A stretch of DNA of 64,000 nucleotides, taken from assembly GCA_911728435.2 (NCBI GenBank), contig OU452209.1, positions 15,668,869 to 15,732,868 on the forward strand. Direction: 5' to 3'. This document shows positions 11,801 to 23,167 of this stretch, piece after piece. The notes under the pieces are model-generated. The model did not search any database, was not told the DNA's origin, and saw nothing but the letters and a program-made list of their open reading frames with translations. This DNA is from Apoderus coryli (lineage: Eukaryota; Arthropoda; Insecta; Coleoptera; Attelabidae). Position numbers and translations under genes: made by a program. Positions within the stretch are counted from its first letter, which is position 1. Every line of letters begins with the position of its first letter.

Positions 11801-13080
11801 TGATGTTTTCCCCAATTTTAATGTTCCCTAGCAATTTTAAGGCTTCAGAACATTTGCCGGGCTCTTTTAGTGCAATCCAGTGTCACAATCCTCCTCCAAT
11901 CTGGTTTCTTCCTCCATAGAAGTGATTCCTCGATTATCATGAATACGGCCATCGGTTTAGTCTTATTCTTTCGTGAGTTGAAAACTCATTAAAGGTCCAA
12001 ATATCGCTTTAAATCTTTTAAATCTAAAAGGGAGTTTAATCTCAACCAAAAACTGTTTTGCCACAAATCGGAGCGTTCTTTTAGTTCCGGCGAAAACTCA
12101 CGTAATTGAACAGTGAGCAAAACCTTCACATATGACTGAACTTTATTCCCTTCTCTTGTTTGGTCAAAATTTGCCAGTTTCCGAACAAGCTCCCCTGCAT
12201 TTTTGTTCACTGCTTCAATGTTTTCATCTTCTTGGTCCTCAGTGAAAAGCTTGCCAATCATCCGCAGATGCCATAGCTGGTTTTCCTCAAAACGTTGTTC
12301 TTGAGTAAATCCTAGACCTGTCGGGCTTTTCCACTGATGTTTTCCCCAATTTTAATGTTCCCTGGCAATTCTAAGGCTTCAGAACATTTGCTGGACTCTT
12401 TTAGTGCAATCCAGTCTCACAATCCTCCTCCAATCTGGTTTCTTCCTCCATAGAAGTGATTCCTCGATTATCATGAATACGGCCATCGGTTTCGTCTTAC
12501 TCTTTCGTGAGTTGAAAACCCATTGAAGGTCCAAATATCGCTTTGAATCTTTTAAATCTAAAAGGGAGTTTAATCTCAACCAAAAACTGTTTTGCCACAA
12601 ATCCGAGGGTTTTCTTTCTTTTAGTTCCAGCGAAAACTCACGTAATTGAAGAAAACAGTGAACAAAATCTTCACATATGACTGAACTTTATTCTCTTCTC
12701 TTGTTTGGTCAAAATTTGCCAGTTTCCGAACAAGCTCCCCTGCATTTTTCTTCACTGCTTCAACGTTTTCATCTTCTTGGTCCTCAGTGAAGAGCTTGCC
12801 AATCATCCGCAAATGCCATAGCTGGTTTTCCTCAAAACGTTCTTCTTGAGTAAATCCTAGACCTGTCGGGCTTTTTCATTGATGTTTTCCCCAGTTTTAA
12901 TGTTCCCTGGCAATTCTAAGGCTTCAGAACATTTGCTGGACTCTTTTAGTGCAATCCAGTCTCACAATCCTCCTCCAATTTGGTTTCTTCCTCCATAGAG
13001 ATGATTTGTCGATCAACATGAATACGGCCATCGGTTTCGTCTTATTCTTTCGCGAGTTGAAAACCCATTGAAGGTCCACA
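8890..13080 (-). repeat. ~540-bp tandem array with protein-like frames
   Basis: Seven to eight units follow one another; the landmark for FEENQLWHLRM (minus strand) recurs near 10090, 10635, 11180, 11720, 12255 and 12800. The first unit or two (8890-9780) are divergent and carry unrelated sequence between them. On the minus strand each full unit encodes two frames that stay open in most copies. One begins MRMIGKLFTEDQEDENVEAV and continues to about 63 residues. The other contains LWQNSFWLRLNSLLDLKD and RRIVRLDCTKR. They lie in different frames, and in the unit at 11989-12261 a short deletion fuses them. I do not recognise the protein. It could be an amplified exon of a real gene or a satellite that happens to keep open frames. 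Confidence 0.8.
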
Positions 13081-14075
13081 ATTCCAAAAATATCACTTTG
13101 AATCTTCAATCGATCTTTTTTATGTTTCGGTGAAGTTGGGTCTCTCCAAAGGCGCTCATCGTTAAAGAAACGCTTACTGTTTATACAAGTTGACAAAGAA
13201 TACCTTTGGAATAGTTTATTCAAAAATACAGAGTGTCTGAAAAGTTTCCCGAGAAATTTGCATGGTATATTTTGTAATAGACAAAGAGAGTTACTTTTCT
13301 TATACCCTGTATATTAAAAATAAATAATTTGAAAATTAGTTTCACAAACACATGTTCGGTGATGGACAAAAACTTCAGATATCTGTGATACAATATATAT
13401 TTTCATTACAACTTAGGGAATTAAGAAACTTTATTATTATTATTATGTTATACAGGATGGTTCGTAAAGTAACTGAATCGATACACACATTTTTTGATTT
13501 ACAGATGTTCAAAATTTAATTGCTTCTTTTAACTCTTCTAAAATTGAAGAAATAGTAATTAAAACACCTGATCCTTATCCTTATTAATCAATGGGAGTCC
13601 TCCTGAGTCCCGACAGATTGTCATTATGAGTTTTCAGACTGCAAAGGTTTTTTCTTTAGCCTTACCCGACGATATTTATCATCCTCGATTTCACCGGATA
13701 CTTTTTGCTTCCTCCAATGTGCGCGCACAAAACTAAGTGCTTGTCCCCTCTTTTCGAGTCGTATTTAGCGCGTAGTTGTTCCATTAGCGATTCCGTTCTT
13801 TACGTTTAACCCCTGTATTTAAAATGAAAATGTAGTTAATTTTACTTTACTTAGGACAATTGTTAATCTTAATACTTATTTAGAAAAATTACCTCTATTA
13901 TTCATATATTTAAGTACTTATAAAAATTTATACAGGGTTTTACAAAAAATATTGGAAATTATTATTTTTTTTATTCGCGAAAAACGAACATATTTTGAGG
14001 TTTGGGGTGTGTCACAAAAGAGCATTGTTTTTTTACAAGCTATAAATACCCTAAGAACCCTTATTATGATTCGAT
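13081..14075. other. short dispersed elements, no gene
   Basis: Contains several short motifs of the ACAGGGT type (near 13230, 13300 reversed, 13453 and 13933). The stretch at 13620-13830 is less AT-rich and has a minus-strand open segment containing MEQLRAKYDSKRG, which I do not recognise. Nothing else is supported. Confidence 0.4.
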
Positions 14076-14275
14076 TATACAGGGCGGCTCAAAAAAGATA
14101 TGCAGTTTATACAAATACAAACGGGAGAAACTGCGTTATTTCAAATGACATATGAATGGTATTAACAAAAGGTGTCAAAAATCAATAAATATACAGGGTG
14201 TGTCATTTAAAATAATGCGGTTTTTCCCCTTTGTATTTGTATAAACTGCATACCTTTTTTGAGCCACCCTGTATA
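14076..14275. mobile_element. foldback MITE with ~70-bp inverted ends
   Basis: The left end (TATACAGGGCGGCTCAAAAA) and the reverse complement of the right end (TATACAGGGTGGCTCAAAAA) match almost throughout about 70 bp, including an internal block for a TTTATACAAATACAAA run. About 60 bp separates the arms and includes another TATACAGGGTGTGTC motif. No coding capacity. It is a non-autonomous hairpin element of the TACAGGG-ended family that recurs in this window. Confidence 0.75.
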
Positions 14276-14478
14276 TATATACATCAAAATCATGTTTATT
14301 TTAAGAAAAATTAATTTTTAAACATTAAAATAACCATCGAGTGTTTTTTTTTGTTTTTTGTAATTTTCTAAAAAAATATGGTACGGTCCAAACTGACACA
14401 CCCTGTATACTTTATGATTACAAAGCAATCATACACTCTAAATACGAATCCACTTTTACATAAAACATTTTCCTGTAA

Positions 14479-15385
14479 ATCTTTTTGTTTTCAAGATCAG
14501 GGGGGTAGTTCACGTGATACACCCGGTACATTGTGGGCGTAAAACAAAAATCCGCATTTTAACGAAAGTATACAAAAAAACACCTACCATGTTTTTGTTT
14601 TAATTAAATCCCTAAAAAATATTTCCGGTACGCCACTGGCCGCCAAAGTGGATTTTCGTGGAACGCCCACGATATCTGCCAGAAATTTTTGAAAATATTT
14701 TCAATTAAATGTTCTTCCAAAAAAAAATCCAAAAAATCGTTCTCCAAAGTTGGATCGATGTTTCTAAAATCTTTTTGTTTTCAAGATCAGGGGGGGTAGT
14801 TCACGTGATACGCCCGGTACATTGTGGGCGTAAAACAAAAATCCGCATTTTAACGAAAGTATACAAAAAAACACAAATAGAGTTATACCTACTATGTTTT
14901 TGTTTTAATTAAATCCCTAAAAAATATTTCCGGTACGCCACTGGCCACCAAAGTGGATTTTCGTGGAACGCCCACGATATCTGCCAGAAATTTTTGAAAA
15001 TATTTTCAATTAAATGTTCTTCCAAAAAAAAAATCAAAAAAATCGTTCTCCAAAGTTTGATCGATTTTTCCGTAAATCTTTTTGTTTTCAAGATCAGGGG
15101 TGTAGTTCACGTGATACACCCGGTACATTGTGGGCGTAAAACAAAAATCCGCATTTTAACGAAACTGGACAAAAAAAAAACACAAATAGAGTTATACCTA
15201 CCATGTTTTTGTTTTAATTTAAATACCTAAAAAATATTTCCGTTACGCCACTGGCCGCCAAAGTGGATTTTCGTGGAACGCCCACGATATCTGCCAGAAA
15301 TTTTTGAAAATATTTTCAATTAAATGTTCTTCCAAAAAAAAATCCAAAAAAATGTTCTCCAAAGTTTGATCGATGTTTCTAGTAA
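14479..15385. repeat. three tandem copies of a ~300-bp unit
   Basis: The phrase 'atctttttgttttcaagatcag' opens copies at 14479, 14769 and 15076, spaced 290 and 307 bp. Each copy goes on to a GGTACATTGTGGGCG block, a CACTGGCCGCCAAAGTGG block and a poly-A stretch. The short frames inside repeat with the unit and are not supported as genes. Confidence 0.85.
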
Positions 15386-16319
15386 TTCCAAATTTTTATT
15401 TAAATTATTTTTACTTAATAATTATTATTATGAAGAATTATAACATAATGTAAATTTTTACTACTACTAAATTAAATATTCTAGCAGCTTTTTTGTACAT
15501 GCTATTCATATATTAATGAATATTTCGTAATATATTTTTTTTTGTTTTAATAATTTTTAGTTTTTACTCTATCATTATGTTATTTAGTTATTGGCTATTT
15601 TCTATTATTATTATTTTTTTTATTTTACAAGTATTTATTAAAATTAAAACAAAAAATCAGGGTCCCCAATATTTTTTGTCACCTATTAAGTAATTTTATT
15701 TTTTTTTTATAAACTTTAATAATAAAAATTTTAGCTCCGATTTATTTTGATTATTTTTAATAATAAAAGAAAATGTAAATTGTAGTCAACATTCTTGGTT
15801 TTACTTCTGATTACAAGTTTGCCATTTCTTCTTTTTATATATATTTATTTATACAGTGTGTTTCTAAATTGTGACGTGTGGGGTTTTTTTGACACTGTAA
15901 TATTTCGCATCAATTTAGAAAAACCCTGTATAGAACCATTTATCTTGAATAAATTATTATATCTACAAATTACAAGGTACATTTAATATTTTTGTTATTT
16001 TTTATAAATTAGGGATGATCATTATTATTATTAATTATTTTTTAAACATGTTTATATTTTAATGTTACCGTTTATAATATTATTATTTAATTAAGTTTTA
16101 TTTTTTAAATAATAGGGAAAAAAACTGTTATTTATAATATAAAGAATTTTCTATATTAATAATATTTGTAAAATAAATAATTAAATATCAATGTGTGTAC
16201 ATGACAGCATAATGTAAAATATTTTAAAAGAAAAATTCCTAAAAATATGTTATGCATTAAAGTACCTGAAAATATATACAAAAAAAATAGCCTTTTATTT
16301 TCCTATTTAATTTTTCAAT
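15386..16319. other. AT-rich low-complexity stretch
   Basis: Dense A and T runs with many ATT/TAT repeats. A reversed pair of TACAGGG-type motifs sits near 15853 and 15925. No gene is seen. Confidence 0.5.
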
Positions 16320-16860
16320 TATACATGGTGTCCAACGAAAAATACGTACCTAAAAATTAAATTAATTCACATGGAGGGCTAATACAAATATTCAGAATAT
16401 GGACGGGTAAAAATATTGCTTCATAGAAATTTTTGATTAATTAAAAAAATGCGATTGACAATGAGAAAAGTTAATTTTTATATACCGGGTGAGCAAAAAA
16501 AAGTGCAAATAATAGGTCAGTATACATATTCTCTTATTTTACTACTTTATTTAATACAAAAAAATTGATTCTTCCGTAATATTTTTAATTGTTTTTTTTT
16601 TATTTTTATTTTTTTGAAATTTTTTTTTGAATTTTTTATTTTTTTTTAACCTTCAATGACTTTTGTCATAGATAAAACTACCACAAAACGACTGGGAAAT
16701 CCCGCAAGGGATTTCTTGTTTTCCTATTTAATTTTTAAATTATACAGGATGTCCAACGAAAAATACGTACCTATAAATTAAATTAATTCACATGGGGGGC
16801 TAATATGGACTGGTAAAAATAATATTTCTTATTTTACTACTGTATTTAATACAAAATAAA
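16320..16860. repeat. paired short elements starting TATACA-GGTGTCC
   Basis: Two copies, starting near 16321 and 16740, share the block 'gtccaacgaaaaatacgtacc' followed by 'aaattaaattaattcacatgg'. The second copy is shortened. They look like degraded MITEs of the same end type as the element at 14076. Poly-T and poly-A tracts lie between them. Confidence 0.6.
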
Positions 16861-18064
16861 CTGTTGCCTCGAGGCACGAATAGCTCTCCATATTTAAGTG
16901 TAAAACTAATAATTTTATGACCTTTTTGTCATTTATCTAAAATTTATATATATATTTTTTGTTTTAGACATCAGCTGTTTTTTTTAAGTATCGGGTTTTG
17001 TTCCTTTTTCTTCTCTTTGGAGGCACTATTTATACGTTGTAGAACTGAAACACTCATTTGTTTAATTTTTATAAATGATTTAATAACTAATTGAGGATAA
17101 CATAATTTATTTCACAACTATTACATTTCTCTTCTTCATACATAAATGTCTAATACCTAACATAAGTGACAACTGACATAAGACACCTTTCATAAACTTC
17201 ATAATCCTGCCCTCTACATTCCGGTTGTACAACTACTCCATGAACATAAGGCTAACATAAAAGAAGAATAGTTGACAAGAATGACATTTGACAATACACA
17301 CACAAATATACTTTTAGCGGTAAATTCAAATGATAAAATATACTACTACAACGTACATACTTTATATTTCAGATCTTCTACGCCAAGTTGAAAATAGTTG
17401 ATTTTTTTATAATAAAATTTATTTTGCCTCCTTTTCTACTATTTACGAAGGCCTATGTAAACAAAATTCTTATGCTGCATGTTGTAGGTTATCTCATATC
17501 AAAGCTGTATATAATTAGCCAATTTTTCTGTTATATTTTGACCCTTTTTTACACTATTTTCAAACGCCTGTGTGAACCAGTTCATTTATGTAACATTTTT
17601 TAGGTTATATTCTATTACAACTATGAAAAATCATTCCGTATTTCGAATAAGCTTAGGAAGTATATATTTTTTATTTCGACCCCTTTTACACTATTTACGA
17701 ACGCCTATGAAAACAAGTTATTTATAATATATATATAATAATTATATAAATTTTATAGGTTATATTTTATCAAAGATATAAATAACTAGTCAATATTTCT
17801 GCTATTTTTAAGAAGTACGTTTTTCTCTAACCTTTTTACCCCATTTTACACTATTTTCGAACGCCAATGTGGTCTAATATTTTATGTTCAATATTTTAGG
17901 TTATATTCAATTAAATGCGTAAAAAATGATGCAGTATTTCGAATAAGTTTAAGAACTATGATTTTTTTTTAATTTTTGAACCCTCTTTTATTCCCCTTGC
18001 CTACGCTCAATGTCAATCACCACCTATAAATATCCATATACATATATGATATGGAGAGCTAAAA
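16861..18064 (+). repeat. dispersed repeat family, copy A
   Basis: It starts at a block reading CTGTTGCCTCGAGGCA and ends at TATGATATGGAGAGCTAAAA. The same blocks, including 'gacctttttgtcatttatct', 'agacatcagct' and repeated 'cccttttacactattttcgaacgcc', recur in reverse at 22313-22930 and forward at 27344-27745. The last kilobase contains several internal repeats of the 'ttacactattt..cgaacgcc' phrase. No intact coding frame is present. Confidence 0.65.
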
Positions 18065-19176
18065 ATTGAGTAAATTTAAAGATTTTGGATGTTGCATTCT
18101 TCCCTAATATTTTTAATTGTTTTTTTGCTTTTTGGCAGAAAATTTTTTAGGTGTTTTTTTGCATTTAATCAAGAGCTTTTTATTGTGGATTTTTTGTTTG
18201 TTCATGGAGAAAAATACCAGTCGTCAAATACTTACCTAATAAATTGAATATATTTGCATTATTATATCAGGTATGACAGGTAGCAAAGATGATATAATTT
18301 ATGGGCTTTGGAATTACCCAAAACCTTTCATAATCCACTCTGTATAATCCATTTTTCTTATAATTGTAAAATACCACTTATTCAATTGTAACAAATAATA
18401 ATATTATACAAGGGTCAAGAAATACTCACTTTTAGCAAACAGGTAAAAAAGCAACGTTGCCGATGTGAAGTTTATTTCGCCAAAAAACAAGAGAAGTAAC
18501 ACAAAACATATACGATCGAAATATAAGTATAATCATGAATATTTCAACAAGGATTATTTATGGTAGTTCTCACGTACTTTGGAGGTTTGTACAGGACGTA
18601 AAGTCTTTCATTTACTGTTTTCAAGAACGGATTTACCACTATAACTGCCACAAATACTATTCGGAAACCTTGTACCCCAAAAATATCTTTAACATTCTTT
18701 AAAAGCAAAGTCTTACAATATTCAGTGGCGGCCAAATGACACAAGACAGCGAATTTGCGTTTTTTTTTTTATTGACTAATAATTTAGAAAAGGTTCTTTC
18801 TAGTGAGGCACGACTAACAGGAATTGTTTTTGTTGTTTTGAACACTATTTTTCATATTTACAACACCTGATACAGTCTTTTAAATTTGATAATCAACAAG
18901 ACACAAATTATTTTACGATTGCGTTCTAAATCTACGAAACAAAAACTCCTACGTGATGATCATATATCTTTCCAAAATATGGCAACATTGTAGATCTATT
19001 CGTACCATAAACGAAAATTTGGGAAAATACGGATTACCTACTACCTATGATCCTAATCCCTTAGCACAGGTAGTACCAGGATATAAACCCAGGCACACGC
19101 TTAATCTTCAAATATTTTGCATCGTGCAGAGATTGTTAAAGCATATTTTAATTTAAACAAGATCGAAAAACCCAAT
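18065..19176. other. intergenic before the SERTA-like gene
   Basis: No repeat is obvious from about 18400 onward. A minus-strand frame at 18744-18544 has a hydrophobic stretch and a downstream AATAAA in its own direction, but it lacks an ATG and is not called. The final few hundred bases presumably include the promoter of the SERTA-like gene. Confidence 0.4.
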
Positions 19177-19575
19177 ATGTCGCAAGTAACGAGTGAGTCT
19201 ACGAATGGCGGTACTCAAATAAGATGTGTGTGTAGTGAAACACCCATTTCAATAGATGAAAGGGGTGAAAACGACGCACCGTTTACGTACCGAATTCATC
19301 GAGCAGACGTAATGCTATCAATGTTTAAAAAGGCTTACGAAATGCAACAAAAAGAAAGCAGTCTTCGTAAGTCTACGTTGATCAACAATACCATAAATAA
19401 ATTAACGTCGAGGGAAATTACAATGAGTAGGAAGGTTTTAGAAAAGTCCATTGAGAGGAAACGTCGGATGAAAATGATGGAATTATCAATGAAAACGTCG
19501 ATGAAGGAGCAAATGAACTGGATCCGAGCGAAAAACGAGGAAATTTATAAACAAAAGCAGTTGAAAAGTGAGTAA
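19177..19575 (+). CDS. small SERTA-like protein, copy 1
   Basis: An uninterrupted frame of 132 residues begins at the ATG at 19177. Residues 64-80 or so (SSLRKSTLINNTINKL) match the core of the SERTA motif seen in the tara-like gene (SLCRSVLINNTMKRL), preceded by a MLSMFKKAYEMQ helix. The C-terminal half is strongly basic and Met/Lys/Glu-rich, likely a long helix. A second, broken copy lies at 24368-24706. The last codons are followed by AAAAGTGAGT, which matches a splice donor, so this may be one exon of a longer gene. SERTA assignment is inferred from motif similarity; function is unknown. Confidence 0.55.
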   Translation: MSQVTSESTNGGTQIRCVCSETPISIDERGENDAPFTYRIHRADVMLSMFKKAYEMQQKESSLRKSTLINNTINKLTSREITMSRKVLEKSIERKRRMKMMELSMKTSMKEQMNWIRAKNEEIYKQKQLKSE

Positions 19576-19589
19576 AAGTTTCGTTTCGT

Positions 19590-20560
19590 GATTTCATTGT
19601 AACAGTACGTACCAAATTTTTTTTCTTTTGAGTCAATTTGTAATTTTTATTTTGTTTTTCTTTAGATATTTTTAGGGCTTGTTTTTTATATATATCTTTA
19701 TCTTTTTATTATTACTGTTACTTTCGTTCTAATTTTTGTTTTTTATTTGTAAATTGTACCAAATTTTTTTCTTTTGATATAGTCAATTTGTGATTTTTAT
19801 TTCGTTTTTTCTTTAGGTATTTTGATTTTTCTAAAAAGTATATTATTATTAATAAGTGTAGGTATTCTTCGGCCTTGTTTTTGTATATAGAAATATTTTA
19901 TCTTTGTATTATTACTGTTACTTTCGTTCTAATTTTTGTTTTTTATTTGTAAATTGTACCAAATTTTTTTCTTTTGATATAGTCAATTTGTGATTTTTAT
20001 TTCGTTTTTTCTTTAGGTATTTCGATTTTTCTAAAAAGTATATTATTATTAATAAGTGTAGGTATTCTTCGGCCTTGTTTTTGTATATAGAAATATTTTA
20101 TCTTTGTATTATTACTGTTACTTTCGTTCTAATTTTTGTTTTTTATTTGTAAATTGTACCAAATTTTTTTCTTTTGATATAGTCAATTTGTGATTTTTAT
20201 TTCGTTTTTTCTTTAGGTATTTTGATTTTTCTAAAAAGTATATTATTATTAATAAGTGTAGGTATTCTTCGGCCTTGTTTTTGTATATAGAAATATTTTA
20301 TCTTTGTATTATTACTGTTACTTTCGTTCTAATTTTTGTTTTTTATTTGTAAATTGTACCAAATTTTTTTCTTTTGATATAGTCAATTTGTGATTTTTAT
20401 TTCGTTTTTTCTTTAGGTATTTCGATTTTTCTAAAAAGTGTATTATTATTATTAACTGTAGGTATTTTTAGGGCTTGTTTTTTATATATAAATATTTTAT
20501 CTTTTTATTATTACTGTTATTTTCGTTCTAATTTTTGTTTTTAATACTTTAAATTGTACC
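19590..20560. repeat. tandem array, 200-bp unit, after SERTA-like copy 1
   Basis: The phrase 'agtcaatttg' recurs at 19781, 19981, 20181 and 20381, exactly 200 bp apart, with a shorter 150-bp unit first. Each unit has a long pyrimidine run ending TTTTTTCTTTAG, which looks like a splice acceptor. The array starts within 20 bp of the stop codon of the SERTA-like frame. Confidence 0.9.
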
Positions 20561-21497
20561 AATTATTTATATATTTTGAAATATCTAATATTCTCAAATA
20601 AATTTTATTTTAAATTTCATTTTGTTTTTTAATACTTTAGCTTCGACCTTCTAAGGCCTCTGTTTCATTTTCTTTTGGCCACCGTGTAGATTAATATTTA
20701 AATTTAAAAAAAAAAATCAAAAAGTTTTTTTTAATCTACAGGGTGGGGTAAAAAATAGGTGGATAAAAAGTGTCACTAACTAATATAGCGTGCCATTGGT
20801 TAAGTTGAAAAAAAAAAATGTTTATGTCAAAATATGACTTTTTTAAAGAACATATCAGTGAAGAAATGTAAATAAAAATATTTTTTGAATTATGACAAAT
20901 TTTCTATTTCAACCTTTGAGACCCTGTAACTAGACAACTAACCTCTTTAAGGGTATATGTCCCTTTTTCCAAGAACCTACCATAAATAAATACGCAATGG
21001 CAACTCCTTCTAGAAATAAATAACTCCCAAACATTCATAAATTAATTTCTCCAAGTAGATTTACTTCAATAAATTAAACTCAACAATATCCTTTGATATA
21101 TAGTTACCTACAACCCAACTTGCTGGCAGTAAAGTTACCCTGTTCGTTCTCTATTTCTCTGTATGCGTGCTTAAATTTATCGGTAACCTGTAGCCTGGGG
21201 TTGGATGCAAATGAACTGTCAAACTCTGGATAGGAGAAGACGGAGGTTTGGGGAAGATGAACGAGTTGCTTGCTATTAGACTAAACTTTCCGTCGCCACC
21301 ACCTGCATTCGGGAATTGTTTATAGAAACTAAACACAAGAAATGTTGATGTAAAAATTGGCATTTTCTCTCTATGACGCAAAAATAAAGCCAACAATAAT
21401 CACATACATTTGAGTTACAAAAAAGCAGAAGAAAACCCCTGACCTAATTTGACTAGGCACTACCTACGTTTATAAATTTCCTATGATATAAAAAATC
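20561..21497. other. intergenic, no gene supported
   Basis: The first 220 bp are the tail of the duplicated block shared with 26482-26760 (the 'ttctcaaataaattt' block and 'gtggggtaaaaaataggtggata'). A TACAGGGTG-type motif is at 20728. A minus-strand frame at 21396-21151 (81 residues) has no recognised feature. Confidence 0.45.
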
Positions 21498-21836
21498 ATC
21501 ACCAGCTCTCGGACTATTGTAATATTATTCCGAGTGTAAGACTAGCGACATCTAATATATGTAAATACAACTAAAGCAAATGTGGTGGTGACATCTAGGC
21601 ACAAAGGTGCTCAACTAAACCTAGATGCGAGAAAGAATTCTGTAATTCATATTCAATACGCAAAGCTACACTTGAGATACCAACTAATAGAGGACGCTGG
21701 TTAGAGCGAAAATTGACATTTAAACTATGTGACATGATCACTTACCACTCACTTTGCACTTTTAAATTTTGTAAAAGGGAAACTGCGAGAGGCTGAAGTC
21801 GAAGAAGAGGAAATGTTGACATTTACAATCTATTTA
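21498..21836. repeat. ~340-bp direct repeat, copy 1
   Basis: It shares long identical stretches with 27746-28095, for example 'tggtggtgacatctaggcac' and 'acatgatcacttaccactca'. It begins at 'aaaatcatcaccagctctc' and ends at 'gacatttacaatctattt'. The other copy lies directly upstream of Taf7. Confidence 0.85.
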
Positions 21837-22312
21837 CAGTATAAAGATATATCCATAGAATAAGTAAGCTTCGCTAACCAGAAGTTTAACTTATGGGATT
21901 TCTTGAAACTCGCGCAGATTTTGTGCGCATCATAGTATTGTTCACAATATCAAACAAGCGGGCAATAAATTCTGTACTAACAATTAAAATAGTACACAAT
22001 TTCACATAAGCGGAATATTTTCGAGCAACTTTCGCAATAAAAAAAAATATGTTTAATTTAAAAAAAACTTTATTATAATAATATTTATGTCTGTCTCATT
22101 CGTACTCATGTACATAGACCCGTCGGTAACCAAAAGTACAAGAATAAAAGTATAAAATACGTATGACTAATAATAGCTACATAAATATCTACAAATCGAC
22201 AATAAACAAAACAGAATGACATCATTGTACAACATTATTTAGAAATTTTTGCAAATGTGTTGTCAATTAGAATGTTTTTTACTCACCATATCATATTATA
22301 TTTATATAATAT

Positions 22313-22930
22313 ATGTATATGGCATCTGTTTCGTGAATTTTTTTTAATTCCCCCGGAAAAACGTGTTTTCAGTCATTTATATGTAAATAAGTAGTTTTAA
22401 AAAATGTCTCTAGGTCTGTATCCCCGATAACTAAAAAACCACTTAACAAATTTGGCACAAAAATACTACAAGATATTATGCAGGTGCTGATTAACTTATT
22501 TAAGGGGTTAAAAAATTCATACTTCAACTTATTTTTTTTGGTTTAATAGAGTATAACCTAACACATTAACCATAAAATTAGATTAGATGGCATAGTGTAA
22601 AAAGGGGTTAAAAACTTTAAAAAAATATATTTCCAAAAATATTGCCTAGTTATTTATAGCTTTGATAGAATAAAACCTATGAAATGTATCATAAAAACGT
22701 GCTTACCAATCCGTTCGTTATTAGTGGAAAAGGGTTCAAAATTAAAAAAATTCCTAGGCTTGAATAAATAATATGGAATAATATAAATAGAAATAAAAAA
22801 TAGCTGATGTCTACAATAAAAATAAAAAAAAATACAGCTTGTCATCAAGAGTCTTACGAAAAAGATAAATGACAAAAAGGTCACAGAAATATTACTTTTA
22901 CACATAAATTTGGAGACTCATGCCTCGACG
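22313..22930 (-). repeat. dispersed repeat family, copy B
   Basis: Read on the minus strand, it repeats the blocks of copy A: CTGTTGCCGTCGAGGCA, 'gacctttttgtcatttatct', 'agacatcagct' and 'cccctttttacactat'. It lies inside the P-like transposon, so the family may be a part of that transposon or a later insertion into it. Confidence 0.6.
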
Positions 22931-23167
22931 GCAACAGTTTATTTTTCCTTAACATTTCTCTCAGTCTGACAAACCCTGATTATGTCCTCTGGAATACTTT
23001 GGCGATTTTTTAAGGAATTTGGGCGCGGTAAATATAATACGGTCTTTCTGGTTGCACCCCATTTTGCTGTGAGAAAGCTAAAAAGGTGGATCCTTGATCG
23101 CTCACTATACCCCGCACATTAAGGCTAATTAAATTAATTTTTTTTATTGTTTGAAATATAATATCTT

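Noticed and set aside
18544..18744. Minus-strand 66-residue frame with a hydrophobic stretch and a downstream AATAAA
   Set aside because: It starts at a TTG, has no ATG between the upstream stop and the frame, and matches no family I know. An internal exon cannot be excluded.
21151..21396. Minus-strand 81-residue frame
   Set aside because: No motif, no splice context and no conserved composition; probably chance.
22654..22905. Minus-strand 83-residue frame rich in Phe and Ile
   Set aside because: It falls in the AT-rich dispersed repeat (copy B) and reflects base composition.
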